Source: Cephalotus follicularis
Taxonomy: Eukaryota > Streptophyta > Magnoliopsida > Oxalidales > Cephalotaceae
Length of the DNA: 64,000 nt
Direction of reading: 5' to 3'
Assembly (NCBI GenBank): GCA_001972305.1
Contig: BDDD01005853.1
Location: 1-64,000 of the forward strand
This document shows, piece by piece, positions 51,601 through 64,000 of the stretch (the first letter of the stretch is position 1; the number at the start of each line of letters is the position of its first letter). The notes under the pieces were generated by a model that worked only from the letters and a program-made list of their open reading frames with translations, did no database searches and was not told the origin of the DNA. Both the position numbers and the translations under genes were made by a program.

Positions 51601-54283
51601 TCATAACTGACCGAGGTATGTACTGTTACAAGGTTATGCCCTTTGGCTTGAAGAATGCAGGGGCCACCTACCAGCGCCTGGTCAATAAGATTTTTGAACC
51701 TCAGATTGGGAAGAACATGGAGGTATACATAGACGACATGCTTGTCAAGACCCTAGCCAGGAACCCACATGTGAAAGACTTGGAGGAGACATTTGGAGTA
51801 TTGAGGAGATACAATATGAAGCTCAATCCGTCCAAGTGTACATTTGGGGTCACCTCGGGCAAGTTCCTCGGGTTTATGGTCTCTAGCAGAGGAATAGAGG
51901 CTAACCCAGAGAAGATCTCGGCAATTCAGGGCATGAAGCCACTCAAACCATCAGGGATGTGCAGAGGTTGAATGGCAAGATTGCAGCCTTGAGAAGGTTT
52001 GTATCCAAGTCAGCTGAGAAATGCCTTCCTTTCTTCAAGATACTCAGAGATCCCAAGGGATTCTCGTGGTCAGACGACTGTCAAGCGGCCTTTGACAAGT
52101 TGAAGGAGTATTTGGCATCTCCTCCCCTAATCTCAAAGCCTAAAGATGGAGAAGACTTATATTTGTACCTTGCGGCCACCTCGGGCGCAGTGAGTGCGGT
52201 GCTAGTCCGAGAAGAAGAGAAAATTCAAAGGCCAGTGTATTATGTGAGCAAGGCCTTGAATGATGCAGAAGGAAGGTACCCAGAGGTGGAGAAGTTCGCC
52301 TATGCTTTGATCATCTCGGCCAGAAAATTGAGGCCATATTTTCAAGCCCATACAATCAAGGTTCTGACTGACAAACCACTTAAACAAGTTCTTGCAAAGC
52401 CTGACACCTCGGGCAGGCTCATTAAGTGGTCAGTCGAACTAGGCGAGTATGATGTGAAGTTCGAGTCCAGACCAACAATCAAATCACAGGTACTGGCCGA
52501 CTTTGTTGGAGATAATACACCTACGGAGTGTATGGAGAAGAACCCTTCCGAGAGCGAGAAGGGGATGTGGAAGTTGTCAGTGGACGGATCCTCATGCCTC
52601 ACCGGCAGTGGGGCAGGATTAGTGTTGATAAGTCCAGATGGTTGGACATTGGAGTATGCTTTAAGATTCAAATTCAAAGCCACCAATAATGAAGCTGAAT
52701 GGGAAGCTTTGATAGCTGGACTTACAATTGCAAAGCACTTGGAGGTGCAGAGGATTGAAGCCTCGAGTGATTCTCAGCTAGTGGTTGGTTTGGCAAATGG
52801 GGAGTACGAGGCCAGAGAAGAGCTCATGACAAAGTACTTAGCCCACTTCCAAGGCATGAAATCAGCCTTTGAAGAGTTGAAAATTGTTAAAGTGCCAAGA
52901 GCGGAGAATATCAGAGCAGACCAACTCTCGAAGCTAGCAACGGAAGAGGAGTTGGAGAAAAATCAAACGGTGCTGGTTGACTACTTGGAGCTACCAACAA
53001 TCTCTCAAGCAGAGGTAATGGACATAGATGATCCACAAGAGCCTAATTGGATGACTCCCTTTGTTATTTGGCTAAGGGACGGGATCCTGCCCGAGGACCC
53101 TGTAGAAGCAAGGAAGCTAGTTTACAGAGCAAACAAGTTCCAATTCAGAGATGGGATCCTCTACAAAAGGTCTTTTTCATTCCCTTGGCTAAGATGTTTA
53201 AGCCCTTCAGAGGCCGATTATGCTCTGAGGGAAGTTCATGAAGGAATTTGTGGCAACCACACTGGGGGCAGAACTTTGTCTCACAAGTTGCTAAGGCAAG
53301 GCTACTACTGGCCGACGATGCATCAAGATGCGATAAACTTGGTAAGGAAGTGTGACAAGTGTCAGAGGAACGTCAACATTAGTAGAAGGCCTTCTCAACC
53401 TTTGACATCAATTACGGCCCCGTGGCCCTTCGCACAGTGGGGAATGGACTTCGTCGGACCATTACCAATGGCAACAGGTCAGAGAAAGTTTCTCATTGTA
53501 GCAGTAGATTACTTCACCAAGTGGGTGGAAGCAGAGCCTTTGGCCACGATAACAGAGAAGAACACAGAGAGTTTTGTGTGGAAGTCAATAATTTGCAGAT
53601 TTGGAGTGCCAAGGACCATTATCACAGATAATGGTAAACAATTTGATTGCCAAGCCTTTCGAGACTTTTGCAGAGAATGGAGGATAGAGCATAGGCTAGC
53701 CTCAGTAGCCTACCCTCAAAGTAATGGTCAAGCCGAGGTGATTAACAGAGAAATCATCTCGGGCTTGAAAAAGCGCCTAGAAGACAGCAAGGGAAGGTGG
53801 ACCGAGGAGCTACCAAGCGTATTATGGGCATACAGAAACACTCCTCGGACCACAACAGGAGAATCCCCATACAGCCTATGTTTCGGGACAGAGGCCATGA
53901 TACCAGTGGAGGTGGGAGTACAGTCACCAAGAGTTGTGCACTTCACTGAAGACAACAATGAAGAAGGGCTGAGAAGCATCCTTGACCTAGTGGAAGAACT
54001 CAGAGACAAGGCCGTGATCAGAGTTGCAGCTTACCAAGAAAGAGTAAGTCGTTACTACAACAAGAGGGTAAATCCGAGACCACTAAGGTAAGGAGATTTA
54101 GTCCTACGCAACTCAGCAGTTGCAGATCCTACTGGTACCAGAGGAAAGTTAGCCCCTACCTGGGAAGGGCCATACAAGATCAAAAGGGTCCTCCGCCCAG
54201 GAACATTCAAACTTGAAACTTTGGGGGGTAGGGAGATTGTCAGAGCTTGGAATGCCGAGCATATGAGGAAGTACTATCAATGA
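48633..54283 (+). pseudogene. gag-pol polyprotein of element B, nearly intact (two stops, one frameshift)
   Basis: A single gag-pol frame starts MPPRKNT at 48633. Gag core at about 49330-49870 (AAQSWYFTF, TKFLNSTTQRR), His/Cys-rich segment YHRDHGHDTEEC near 50180, protease with the active site written DNG instead of DSG (IDNGSSADILY near 50610), RT with YIDDMLVK near 51730, RNase H, second archaeal-type RNase H (LSVDGSS ... DQLSKLA, about 52570-52940), integrase zinc finger (HEGICGNH ... CDKCQ) and DDE core (MDFVGPLP, TDNGKQFD, NGQAEVINRE), ending at 54281. Lesions: CAG to TAG at 50658, one base lost near 51944 (CCACCTC in A, CCACTC here) and CAA to TAA at 54089. The last affects only the C-terminal tail. 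As it stands it cannot make a complete polyprotein. Confidence 0.92.
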
Positions 54284-55583
54284 ATGTAAGATATTTTCAA
54301 TAAAGTTTGAATTTTTTCAAGATTTGTCCAAGATGTATGTTCAACATTATAGTTCCAAGTTTGCAAGGGACCGGAGGTCCAATGTTCATGTCCTCAAACC
54401 TCTGAACAGCCGACGATCAACTCCCTCAGTTTTAAGCTAAAGCATCTCGGACCATGCCCTCAAGGGGGCACCAAAGATCCAAAGCTTCTTAAGCCTTACG
54501 CAGGCTAATTCTCAAAAAGAAAATCAATTCAAGCCGAGGTCTCACGAAGACCAGCCAAACAGGCGTTCAAGAGCATCCAAGGATGCTCATCCACAAAAAG
54601 CCTCCTTCCGAGGAGCACACAAAAAGCCTCCTTCCAAGGAGCAAACTAAAGCCTCCTTCCGAGGAGCGTGCAAGAGACTCCTCCCTAGGAGTACCCATAC
54701 TTATCAACAAAGACTCCAAAGGGAGCAAGAACTGGTTGGCAACACCATGGGAACTTGTCCAACCAGGCCTAAAATTGTGACTTGAAAGGCGAATCCATGG
54801 GAACTCGCAACGATCAAGCTCGTCGGACTGAGCACTTTAATACAAGTGTCTCTAAGTGGACTGAAAGCTCAGCCGACCTGTCCTAGAACATCCTATGTCA
54901 GACGATACTCTCCTCGGCAAACTCATGAGAACTTGTCCGAGCAGACCAAGAACTCGAACTATGAGTATAAAGATATTATGAAGACTGAGATACTATCAAA
55001 TTAAAGTACTCTCAAAGGTGAAGGGTCCTACGGGGACTATCAAGCTTTAGTGACCTCGCCCACCAAAGGTTAGTGATTTGTGCTAAGTTAAAAGTTCCAA
55101 GGAACTATTATTACACGTGTGGGATCAATTAAGTCCGAGAATGCAAGGGCTTGTTCTTCTTATTATTGGTTACTTAAACCTCTTTGGAGTTAGTTCCCCA
55201 CTTATGTGAGGGGTCTGAGGTCACAACGAGGATAAAATTCCCAAGGGGATTACCAGTGTATATTTTCAAAGTTCAACTATACGAGGGTGCAATTGAAGAT
55301 CAAGTCCGAGAAGGCAGAGCCTCTTGCACTTATATTTTTGTTAAGTTACTTAAGTTCTTTTGAAAATTGAGTGTTCCCTTATGTGTGAAGTCCGAGATCA
55401 CTATGAAGACAAAAATTCCTAAGGGAATTATTAACAAGTTCAAGCATGAAGAGATCAACAATCACAATACTTAGCAGAAAAATTTAAATGCAAAAGAATG
55501 AGGAAAAAGTTCCTTTTATTAATACTGGGAAGAGATTACAAGAAACAAGGAAGCCAAAAACTATTACAAGCTAAGGCAAGAAA
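54284..55583. other. Non-coding spacer of element B between pol and the antisense gene
   Basis: Matches the region 22546-23724 of element A in outline, including the hairpin array. No gene seen. Confidence 0.6.
54601..54697. repeat. Tandem hairpin array of element B
   Basis: Three to four units of 25-26 nt of the type CCTCCTTCCGAGGAGC, with the same CTCCT-N4-AGGAG stem as in element A. Confidence 0.75.
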
Positions 55584-58043
55584 CTAAGTCTGAGAAGCAT
55601 CCTCGTGCTCTGAAGGAGGATCTTCGAGAGGGGCAGGAGGAAAGAAGGCCGCAGTTGAAGGCAGAGGAGGACTTCCAACGCCGGCAAAAATGTCTTCGGG
55701 AGGAGGAGAAGAATGAAGAGCTGAGGAGTCCGCAGCAGGGTCAGAGGGAGCAGCAGTTGGATCCGTGGCAAGGACAACCACCTCTGGAGAAGTAGGAGTT
55801 GCCGTCTCCCCCACGGGGGCAGCCGAGGTCTCTTGAGACAACCTCTGACGGACCATGTCCTCTACCTCATCAATCCCCTCAGGATAGAAGTCAAATGCAT
55901 TTGCAGAGGAGCAGTACACCACTTCATCCAAGGGAAGATCAGTCGTCAGAGAAGCGACCCAGTTCCGACAGGCATAGAAGCCTCGGCGAAAGTACTCGGG
56001 CGATTCCTCAAAGACTGCCTAATCGAACTCCTCGGAGCCCTTGAACTCCTCCACCGAGGACCTCAGTAACTCCTTGAACTCTTCCGAATTCTTGAAGTCG
56101 GCCACGGCCTGATGTTGGTCCCTCCTCAGTTGCTCCTCGTCTTTCCTTCGCTGCCGTTGAAGCTCGGCCACCAGGCCATAGTTTTTCTCCTTGGCCAGTT
56201 TCAGTCTGGCCTCGAGCCTCCTATACTCGGACCTCTCTCCCTCCAGGGCCTCAACTGCTTGCTTCTTCTCCTCAGCCAAGGACTCCTGAGCCTTCAGAAC
56301 CTCGTTCAGTTGGGCCTGGGCCGAGCGAGCAGTTTCTTCCAGGGTGGCCATGCTCGACCTCAGTTCTCGGTCCCTGGCCACAACTGCACAAAAGTTGTCC
56401 ACAAGCAGCTGGGTGTCGTTCAGAGACTGTCAAAGAAATAAAAAAGTGTTAGATATTATAAAGAATTAAAGTGCAAGAAAAAGCAAGGTGACTGAGGACG
56501 AGATCATTTACCCTCAGATGCCTCTTCAGGCAAATGGTTGCCAAATCTTCGTTGGTCCATCTCTGCCTCGCCTCCAACTCATGGGGCAAGAAGACCAGCC
56601 GGCTGAGTCTTTGAAGGACTCCAGCACCGTTCAAGTTCAGGCGGTCAACTTCCATCCCATCAAACCCATCCAGCAGCTCGTCCACCGTCAGAGATGGAGG
56701 AAGGATTATAGGATCCTGGGAACTAGATCCGAGGGCAGCAACATCCTTGAAGTCCCGTACCCTCTCAGAGCCTTCCACGGCCTTGCCCTTTCTACTCCTC
56801 TTTGTCAGAGAAGCTCGTTCTGAGGAGGGGGCGTTGTCGGCCGACCTCTTGTGGGTCTCCTTCCTCTTCTCGGTCACAGCAACCGGAACCCTCGCAGAAG
56901 GAGGAGGAGGAGGTGTCTTGGTCGGCGGCCTCGTCTTCTCGGCCGTGGGAGTTTTGGCCTTGGGCTGACCCCCAGTAGAAGTAGAGGCCTTCCTCTTATC
57001 AGTGGCCTTGAGGATGGAAGATAGATCACGGCGAGGACCCGTTGCTGAAAATAAACAAGAAAGTCAGAGTCAGAGATCAGAAATGCAAGTGTTAGTAAAA
57101 GCAGAATTAATGGAAGAGATAGAGAAGACAGAGATGTTATACAAGTTGGGGGCGGAGGACTATCCTGCTCTTCCTCACCCTCTGCTTCTTCCTCCTCGGA
57201 TCCGTCCGAGGAGGATTCATGTCCGAGGACCACACTTAGTCCAGCTTGGACCAGACGATCCTCGGTCACGGTGGAGTTTACATCCTCTGACTCAAGGGCC
57301 AGGAGCTTGCTAAGATCTAGCTTCTCAGCCGAAGACAGGCGGGCTTTTTTATTTAAAGATGTGACGTCCAAGGACGTGCACCAAGGAGAGGGAATGAATC
57401 CCTCAAAGTCTTTTATTAGAAAATATTTCCTTCTCCAGTTTTTTATTGATTGGGTGGGGTTGAGAAGAAGTTTTTTAACCCCAGAACGGGACTTAAAAAA
57501 ATATCCGTTTGTTTTGGGGGTGGCCGAGATGGCATGAAACTCCTTGAAGAGATTCACAGTGGCTGTCACCTCGGACTCTATGCATCTAACTAAGAAACCT
57601 ATCATGAAGCCCCAAGATTGAGGTTGAAGAAGAGAAGGATGAAGACTAAAGCTAAGGAGGACCGAGATAGCAAAGGAGGGGACAGGGACCCTCAGACCAT
57701 GGGCAAGAGCAGCTTCAAAGACCACAAAAAGGCCTTCTCGGCTCTCAGTAACTACCCGAGGATCCCTAGGTATATTGAAAGTCAATCCACGAGGGAAATT
57801 ATACTTTCTGGTAAGACTCTTGACCTCGGACTGACTAAGTTTACTTAAACCAAAGGCAAAATCCTCGGGCAGAGGATTGACCTCTGCAGTGGGTGCAACT
57901 GGGTCACCCACCACAGCCCCTAGGCTACCTTCCACATCACTTGGCCTCTCAGTGAGGGGAACCACCATAGCCAAAGGTACAGCGGACAGGGGAGAAGAAG
58001 GAGAAGAAGAAGAAGACCCAACAGAAAGTTCTTGACTAGCCAT
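55584..58043 (-). CDS. Antisense gene of element B: gypsy-type transposon-domain and coiled-coil protein
   Basis: Exons 58043-57143, 57044-56512 and 56426-55584 on the minus strand. Splicing is needed: without removal of the first intron the frame runs into a different, meaningless one, while the spliced frame continues as STGPRRDLSSILKATDK and on into a basic region with KRSRKGK. Exon 1 holds the Transposase_28-like domain (GLRVPVPSFAISVLLSF, SIKNWRRKYFLIKDF); exon 3 a long Glu/Lys/Arg coiled coil (LEETARSAQAQLNEVLKAQE). A single TAG at 56019-56021 interrupts exon 3; after it the frame continues to 55584. It begins MASQELSVG, without the histone-like tail of element A, but aligns with A from PLAMV onward. 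TATA box 200 nt upstream. Function unknown. Confidence 0.75.
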
Positions 58044-58242
58044 TAAAAGAAGAAGAAATCACCAAAAAGAAGAAAACAATCTGGGAAACTAAGAAAGAAA
58101 GTTGGTAGAAACTTACCAAAAGTTTTGATTCGAAGATTTGGGAGAAAAAGGTTACTGAAGACACTGCAAGTTCGGGCTCTCAAAAAGCACTGTGAGTTTT
58201 GAAGATTGAAGAAGTAAAAGTTGTGATGGTGAATCACAAAGG

Positions 58243-58250
58243 CTTTTATA
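58243..58250 (-). promoter_or_regulatory. TATA box of the element B antisense gene
   Basis: Minus-strand TATAAAAG, 200 nt before the ATG, matching the box at 26316-26324 in element A. A donor-like GTAAGT at 58111-58116 is also in the same place as in A. Confidence 0.6.
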
Positions 58251-58636
58251 GACCAATTCCTCGGATCCTGGCCCTCCACCTCGCATAAGATCCAACGGTG
58301 GGAAGACAGATGGTCAAATCAAGCGCGGGAAACGAAAAGGCAGAGACGGGAATTGCTCTGTGAATGCCACGTGTCAAGCGTACTCAATACGCAACTTTAA
58401 TGATAATCATAACGGTTCAATACTCGAGGTCTGCTAACGGCAATGAAGGCAGACCAAAGGACAAGCATTAGTTCTCGGGTCAGGAGGACTAGAGGGTATG
58501 GCAGAGGAACAATAAAGGTGATATTTTCAGCCTCGGACCATTTGTGCAAGGAAAAGCTAACAGGACACACTGCAGAGGAGTCTTGCCTGGGCCACGGATC
58601 TCAACTCTGGTCCTCCTCCTCTGACCAAGCTCAGAG

Positions 58637-58654
58637 AACGAGGACCAGGGGGGC
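58637..58654 (+). other. Polypurine tract of element B
   Basis: GAACGAGGACCAGGGGGGC just before the 3' LTR, matching element A. Confidence 0.7.
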
Positions 58655-58657
58655 ATA

Positions 58658-59538
58658 TGATGGAGGAAAAATATGTTTGTAAAAACAAGGACACGTGTCC
58701 ACAGCAGACTTGACCAGTTGTCCATCAGGGATTGCAAGCCTGACAGACAGGCCGCGCCGAGGAACAAACGCATGACATAGAATGTCCTTCTCGGACCAAG
58801 AGCCGAGGTCCATTATTTTTTGAGGGCAACACACTGAGACCACAAGTCCGAGGTCATTCCTCGGACTCAAAGGCAGAAGACTATACTCACGGTGTAAGGG
58901 CCGAGGATTCCCTCGGCCCGGAGTGTCTATCAGGTGGAGAACAGGAGATACGGTCTCCTGTACACAAAAACTGAGGACCTCCTCCTCGGACGTACTCACA
59001 CTTGTTCCATCCTCGGAACAATAGCAGAGACTCGCTTTCCTTTACAGCTATGCAAACGGAGGACTTAAACCTTATCTACGAGATAAGGAGATAATCTTCA
59101 GCAGATATGTTGGGATTCATACTTATCCAAATGCAAAGATAGAGTCCAAATCAACTACTACTAAAGGAAAACAACAACATTACCGGCGGAGATAAGGGAA
59201 TGTCCGAGATCCACGACATTTCCTAGGGGATAACGATCATATCCGATTTACACGCTCAATCAGTTACAAAACTCCACTATAAATACAAGTTCAACACACT
59301 GAACAAAGGTAAGCAATTTTTACATTCAAGAGAGCATTATATTCATCTGCACTTGACTAACTTGAGAGTCGGAGTGTCCCCGGGAGAACAACCTCCTGGA
59401 CTTCTACCATTGTTGTTACCTTGTGCAGGTGTCCGAGATCAGATTCTTCCTCACAGGCATTCAGTGACAAGCGTTTCTCTCTACAAATAAAAGTCCTCCA
59501 CGTAGGATACTGTTGAGAGAAAGATTTCTGTATCAACA
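58658..59538 (+). repeat. 3' LTR of element B
   Basis: 881 nt, same length as the 5' LTR with about 23 differences, followed by the GTATA duplication. Confidence 0.95.
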
Positions 59539-62500
59539 GTATATATAATATATTTTGAAATGTGGAAATTAACTGGATATTCTTTTTAATTACTGAATTG
59601 CCAATTTGCCATAGTGGGGTTTGTTTGGATCCTAAAAAGTCAACTTGATCGTTTGTCTTTTGAGTTTTTGGTTGCTAATTTGTTGTTGGCATCTAATAAT
59701 AAATCAGGAATAAGTAAATTGAATTTAGGGTTTAACCTATATATATTTTCAATATAATTAAGCTAAGTATCATCAATAAAAATTAAAAAAAAAAGAGTTA
59801 AGTTTCACAATTTTTTTAATTAAGTGATCACTCAATTTAACCTTATATCTATATAATTTCATGATCATCACACAAATTATATATTGCGCATATCACACTA
59901 CACGGTGTAAAATACTGTTACTATATCACATACATAGTATATTCCAAGCCAACGGACCAGATGACTACTGATTTGGATATTTAGGAGAGACTGTACAACA
60001 ACTTGAACAATTTATTAACTACATAAATTTTCATGCAAGTAAAATATAGCAAACCAATAAAATTGATTGAAACAAAACTGTCATAATTTGGTAAAATTAA
60101 GGGATATTCATGTCCCGTTCTACTTATCTTTCATGGTGTGAGACATATATATATAATTTTAAGGTTGTCTACGGTAGTGATATTTTGGTTTCAATATTCT
60201 TTGTTTTTCCAAGTTGTGCTTGTAGCACAATCACCTAAGTATTTAGTTATTTGTCTGATATTTATTCAATAAATTTTATTTTTAAACTTCCGTGCCTTTA
60301 CGTAGTTATAAAGTCGTGAAAAATTCGGGTTAATAAAAAAAAATTTACCCAAATACTAGAATTGAATCATTTTTTTTCAATTTAGGTAATTTGGATAAAT
60401 CGGGTTTAACTAATCAAAATTTTTTGTATTTACATGTTTGGGTTTGGAGGTGTTGAGATTTCAGTGTTCGAATATCCGAAAAATTTGATTTAAAAAACGA
60501 CGTTTTAATTGATTTACTCAATATAATTTAGTTATTGATCTATCTCTATCATCAATTCTGATAAATTATTGGGTAAAACTTGAATTACCCGACTTCATTC
60601 CGGTTCAAGTAGTAACAAAACCCAACGTTATTTGATTTGGTTTGGGATAACTATTTTGGACTACCCAAAAAAATAAAACCCAATCCTAATTGCTTATTCG
60701 GGTATGGTAATACACGATTGCATAGTCGGAAGTAGTTACTGCTTGTAAGTTCACAAATACCAAACTTCAACCATATCAAACATCATTACCACATATGTAC
60801 AATATTTCAACTAGTGAAAGACAGAATATAATGAGAATTGTATACTTTCTACAATCTCTAAAAAAAATTCCCTATATATATCCATCAACTGATCAACATG
60901 TACATTGATTTCCTTTTAAATAATCCTAACTTCAAAAGGGAACATTTGGGCATCTAGACGTCTTCTAACTTCAATTCAAATCATGTTCCCCAATTAAATT
61001 AAAAAGGACATAATGCACCGGCACAGGGAAATGTGCACCTGATTAAAGATTGAATGGAAAGAAAAGCAGGTCATTAACAACTTTTTGTGAAAATTAAAAC
61101 ATGCTTTGGCAGCCTTGAGCTCAGTATCAAAATATATCTATATATAAATGGCAAAAGGTCTTTTTTAGTTTCTAAACTTACTCAAATGTTTAATTCATTA
61201 CTTTTTATTTAATTTTAATTAATTAAAAACCTGAAATTTATTTAAATATTCAATTTTTTTACCCAAATCAGATTTTCAATTCAGGATTCAACATTTTTTT
61301 TTTTTTGTTGAATCATAAATTTTTTAGTAAAGTAATGTCTCTTAAAAAAATATAATGCCTAACATACCGAATTTGTTAGCCAACTTAACGGTCAACTTAA
61401 TAGAGTTACTGAATTAAGATATTTAATTGACTAAAATAGAAGATGATGTACTAAATTAAAAATTTGAGTAAACTTTAGATACTTTATTGAATCGATTTAC
61501 TGAGTTGAAATATTTTATTAATTAAAAAAATGGGTTTTGTTTTAAACATTTTTCTGAATTGTTAATTGTGTCAAATGTCTGAAAAACATCTAATTTTTAT
61601 TAAATACTACATATTTTTTATTGATTCAATTTATAATCAATTAATCAGAAAAATGCTTAACAAATGTCCTTAACAAAACCTATAAAAAAATTAGGTATTG
61701 AATTAAATATTTGAATACACTTTAGATAATAAATATGACATTTTAACTACATAAATATAAGTCAAAAATTAAAAAGTATGTTCCCTCATAAAATGGAGTG
61801 AAGTTTAAAGGGTTATCTGGGATCTAGAATAGACTGAGTATAGATTCTTTGCCTTTTCCCTGAATTTAAGAAACATATACAAAACTCTCCAACTCTCAAC
61901 GTCTCAAAGTCAGATTTTATAAGGTGGTCGGTTGATCACTAATGATGCCTTCCCATGTTTCTATATTTCAAGCAATAGTGCTCCTATAGCTTAACTAATT
62001 AATTAATTAATTAACCCATATACCAATAATAAAAGATTGAATATCTGTCTTTGCATATATAGGATTGTATGGATTTAGAAAAGGGAAAGGTTTTCAGTGA
62101 CAATTCTTTGGACGAAATTGGTAGTTTGCATTATTTAGATAATTGTGGTGGATTTGGTAAATCAAATTAAGTGAATATATATATGTAGGGTAAAAAATAT
62201 ACTTTGATATAGTATATAATAAGAACATATCATATTACATGATATTGTAGTGTATATGTGGACGTTGCTTTCAAGAAAGAGTTTACTATTTAAAAAGATG
62301 ATGATGCTGCTTTAACGTTCTGGCAGGTCATTCCTTTTTCTTTTTTCTTTTTTTAAATCATTTTTTAATGTGCGCAAGGTAAACTCAATAAGACTTTATA
62401 GGCTTACTTTATCTCTGTCGATCTGCCTTTAAATCTACGTAGAATCGTATTCTTGGATATGGTTTGCATGTGCTAGTATACTCTCGATGGTTTGCCTTTT

Positions 62501-63394
62501 AATTGGACAAAAGCCTTTTTTAGGGCATGGCCAGCCATTGATTATTGGCAATTTGGCATGAGTATGCCCACGTAAACTAACCAACATATATATGCCAAAT
62601 ATTGATCACAGGGTATATATATATATATAGTTTTTTTTTTGTACAAGTAATTTTCAACTGCCTGTCTTTTGAGTATGTACCATCATTCTACTTAAGGTTT
62701 CAATTTGATTGCACTGGCATATGTGACAAGGAGTGGGCTTATCTCCTTTTCTTTTAAAGAAATAAATTCATCTTTAAAAAACTCGTTTTATAAATATAAT
62801 TAACAAATATATATAAATAAAGATGAATTAGATATTTTTAATTATTTCATTTTCTTATAACAATTTCAACTGCTATAATTATAATTGACTTAACGGTTAA
62901 AATTGTTATGAAAAAAAGAAATAGTTAAAGATATAAAATTAACATAAATAATCTAAATATATAAATTATCATATTTAATGATTGAATTTATAAAACCAAT
63001 TGTTGAATGACAAATTTTTTTAAAAAAAACATGAAACTATCATTTTCTTTAAAAAAAAAAAACGGAAATCACTCTTTATATCATCTGTGTCTTTACAGCA
63101 TAGTGGTCCTAATTCAACTTGTTATCTCAACCGTGGTAAATTTGCATTGTGATATGTATCATCTTTCCTTATATGGCAACTGGAATATATTTTTTTTTTC
63201 CTTTCTAACAAATTGAACATCTAAATCATATTTTACTAATGACAAAAATCCAAATTGAGAAAAACTATGGGAAAGATCAGAAATCCACTATAAATGTGAC
63301 TTCACTTTCAGTTATGTGTGTGTATATATATATATATATGCAAAACCTAATACCTAAAAGTACTAATATATCCCTCGCATAATAAAAAAAATTC
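59539..63394. other. AT-rich intergenic region, no gene seen
   Basis: Nearly 4 kb without coding potential on either strand. It has many A/T runs and short TA repeats. The few open stretches (for example 63007-63216) are of biased composition and not credible genes. Confidence 0.5.
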
Positions 63395-63830
63395 GAGAGT
63401 ATGTTGCAACACATGACGGTGTGTCATATATATACCAAAAAAATCTAAAATTGTCTAACGATTTGATTGACAAAATATATAGAATAAATCAAAAATATTT
63501 GGAGATACATCTAGTAAGGCATGTAGTAATACGTAGCAGTGTGCTGAACACCTAAAAATCTAAAATTATCTAACGGTTTGATTTAGTCCACATAATAAGA
63601 AATGTAGCAACACATGGCATTGTGCCGAATACCCGAAAATCCGATTTTTTAATCTGTTTTGTATCCAACCGCTAGATTTGATGTTCTTGACATGTAGATT
63701 ATACATGACAATTTTCAAGTCAATAGAACATCAATAACTATTTCAAATATGCAAATTAAATTTTAACCGTAAAAAAAAATTGACCTATTAAAAGTAAATA
63801 AAAAAACTAACATTTAATAAAAAAGTTGCT
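63395..63830. repeat. Dispersed repeat with three internal units of about 90-115 bp
   Basis: Three successive units share (A)TGTAGYAAYACRTRGCRGTGTG, then CCGAAYACC and AAAATCTAAAATTRTCTAACG, followed by a shared tail with TTTCAAGTCAATAGAACATC and TTTTAACCGTAAAAA. The copy in the RABA intron (7638-7930) has the same order with fewer units. Type unknown; a non-autonomous DNA element is possible. Confidence 0.55.
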
Positions 63831-63847
63831 GCAACTGGTGCCCAACG

Positions 63848-63852
<5 letters not shown>

Positions 63853-63885
<33 letters not shown>
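63853..63885. repeat. (AC)n microsatellite
   Basis: About 16 AC dinucleotides followed by a short TA run. Confidence 0.9.
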
Positions 63886-63891
<6 letters not shown>

Positions 63892-64000
63892 ATGAAATGA
63901 CATTGCATCCAACTTAAGTGTATAGTCACACTAATTATCGTATTTATGAATAGTATGTTTTAAATCCAATCGATGAATTTGATGATCTATTTGTCTAGAT

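Larger units (their letters stand above)
47707..59538 (+). mobile_element. Element B: young full-length Tat-type Ty3/gypsy retrotransposon
   Basis: Both LTRs are 881 nt (47707-48587 and 58658-59538), start TGATGGAGG and end CAACA. They differ at about 23 positions by eye (about 2.6%). The target duplication GTATA is exact (47702-47706 and 59539-59543). The element has a primer site, a gag-pol frame with only three lesions, a hairpin array, an antisense gene on the minus strand and a purine tract. It is a diverged relative of element A (same gene order, LTRs clearly different in U3). Confidence 0.95.

Noticed and set aside
63007..63216. 69-codon ORF near the right edge
   Set aside because: Phe/Lys-rich, from poly(A)/poly(T) tracts; no family resemblance.

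Overview
The window is nuclear DNA of a flowering plant, most likely a eudicot. The evidence is AT-rich intergenic sequence, GT-AG introns of 70 to 2,200 nt, plant-specific gene families (RABA GTPase, BELL homeodomain, DA1-related LIM/peptidase) and a heavy load of LTR retrotransposons. I cannot name the species from the sequence.

Layout. 1-6124: a decayed Ty3/gypsy element (tRNA-iMet primer site, wrecked RT and integrase), its 3' LTR, a CATG-rich minisatellite, then a second LTR of the same family in reverse, so two LTRs stand tail to tail. 7273-9107: an intact two-exon RAB11/RABA GTPase gene. 9736-10085: debris of an NRT1/PTR (NPF) transporter gene. 11755-15183: a complete four-exon BELL (TALE) homeodomain gene. 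15982-27589: element A, a full-length Tat-type Ty3/gypsy element. 27950-30133: a truncated LTR of that superfamily, flanked by a 627-bp direct duplication. 30507-34747: a Ty1/copia element without reverse transcriptase, carrying a tRNA-like SINE in its leader. 34896-40632: an intact seven-exon mitochondrial carrier gene. 41360-46698 (minus strand): a twelve-exon DAR2-like gene with one in-frame stop. 47707-59538: element B, a young Tat-type element with an exact GTATA target duplication. 59539-64000: AT-rich sequence without genes, ending in a tandem-structured dispersed repeat.

The host genes are unrelated single genes: vesicle traffic, meristem/organ transcription control, mitochondrial transport and organ-growth control. 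They are separated by transposon clusters.

The most interesting system lies inside the two Tat elements. Each carries, between pol and the 3' LTR, a gene on the opposite strand with a conserved TATA box about 200 nt upstream of the ATG, three coding exons with introns at matching positions, a gypsy-type transposon domain, a basic middle and a coiled-coil tail. In element A the predicted product begins with Met followed by the first eight residues of histone H3 (ARTKQTAR), a possible histone-tail mimic. Element B lacks this. The gag-pol of element A keeps a 1,885-codon frame without any net frameshift but has twelve stops, nearly all explicable by C-to-T or G-to-A change, as expected for methylated and silenced DNA.
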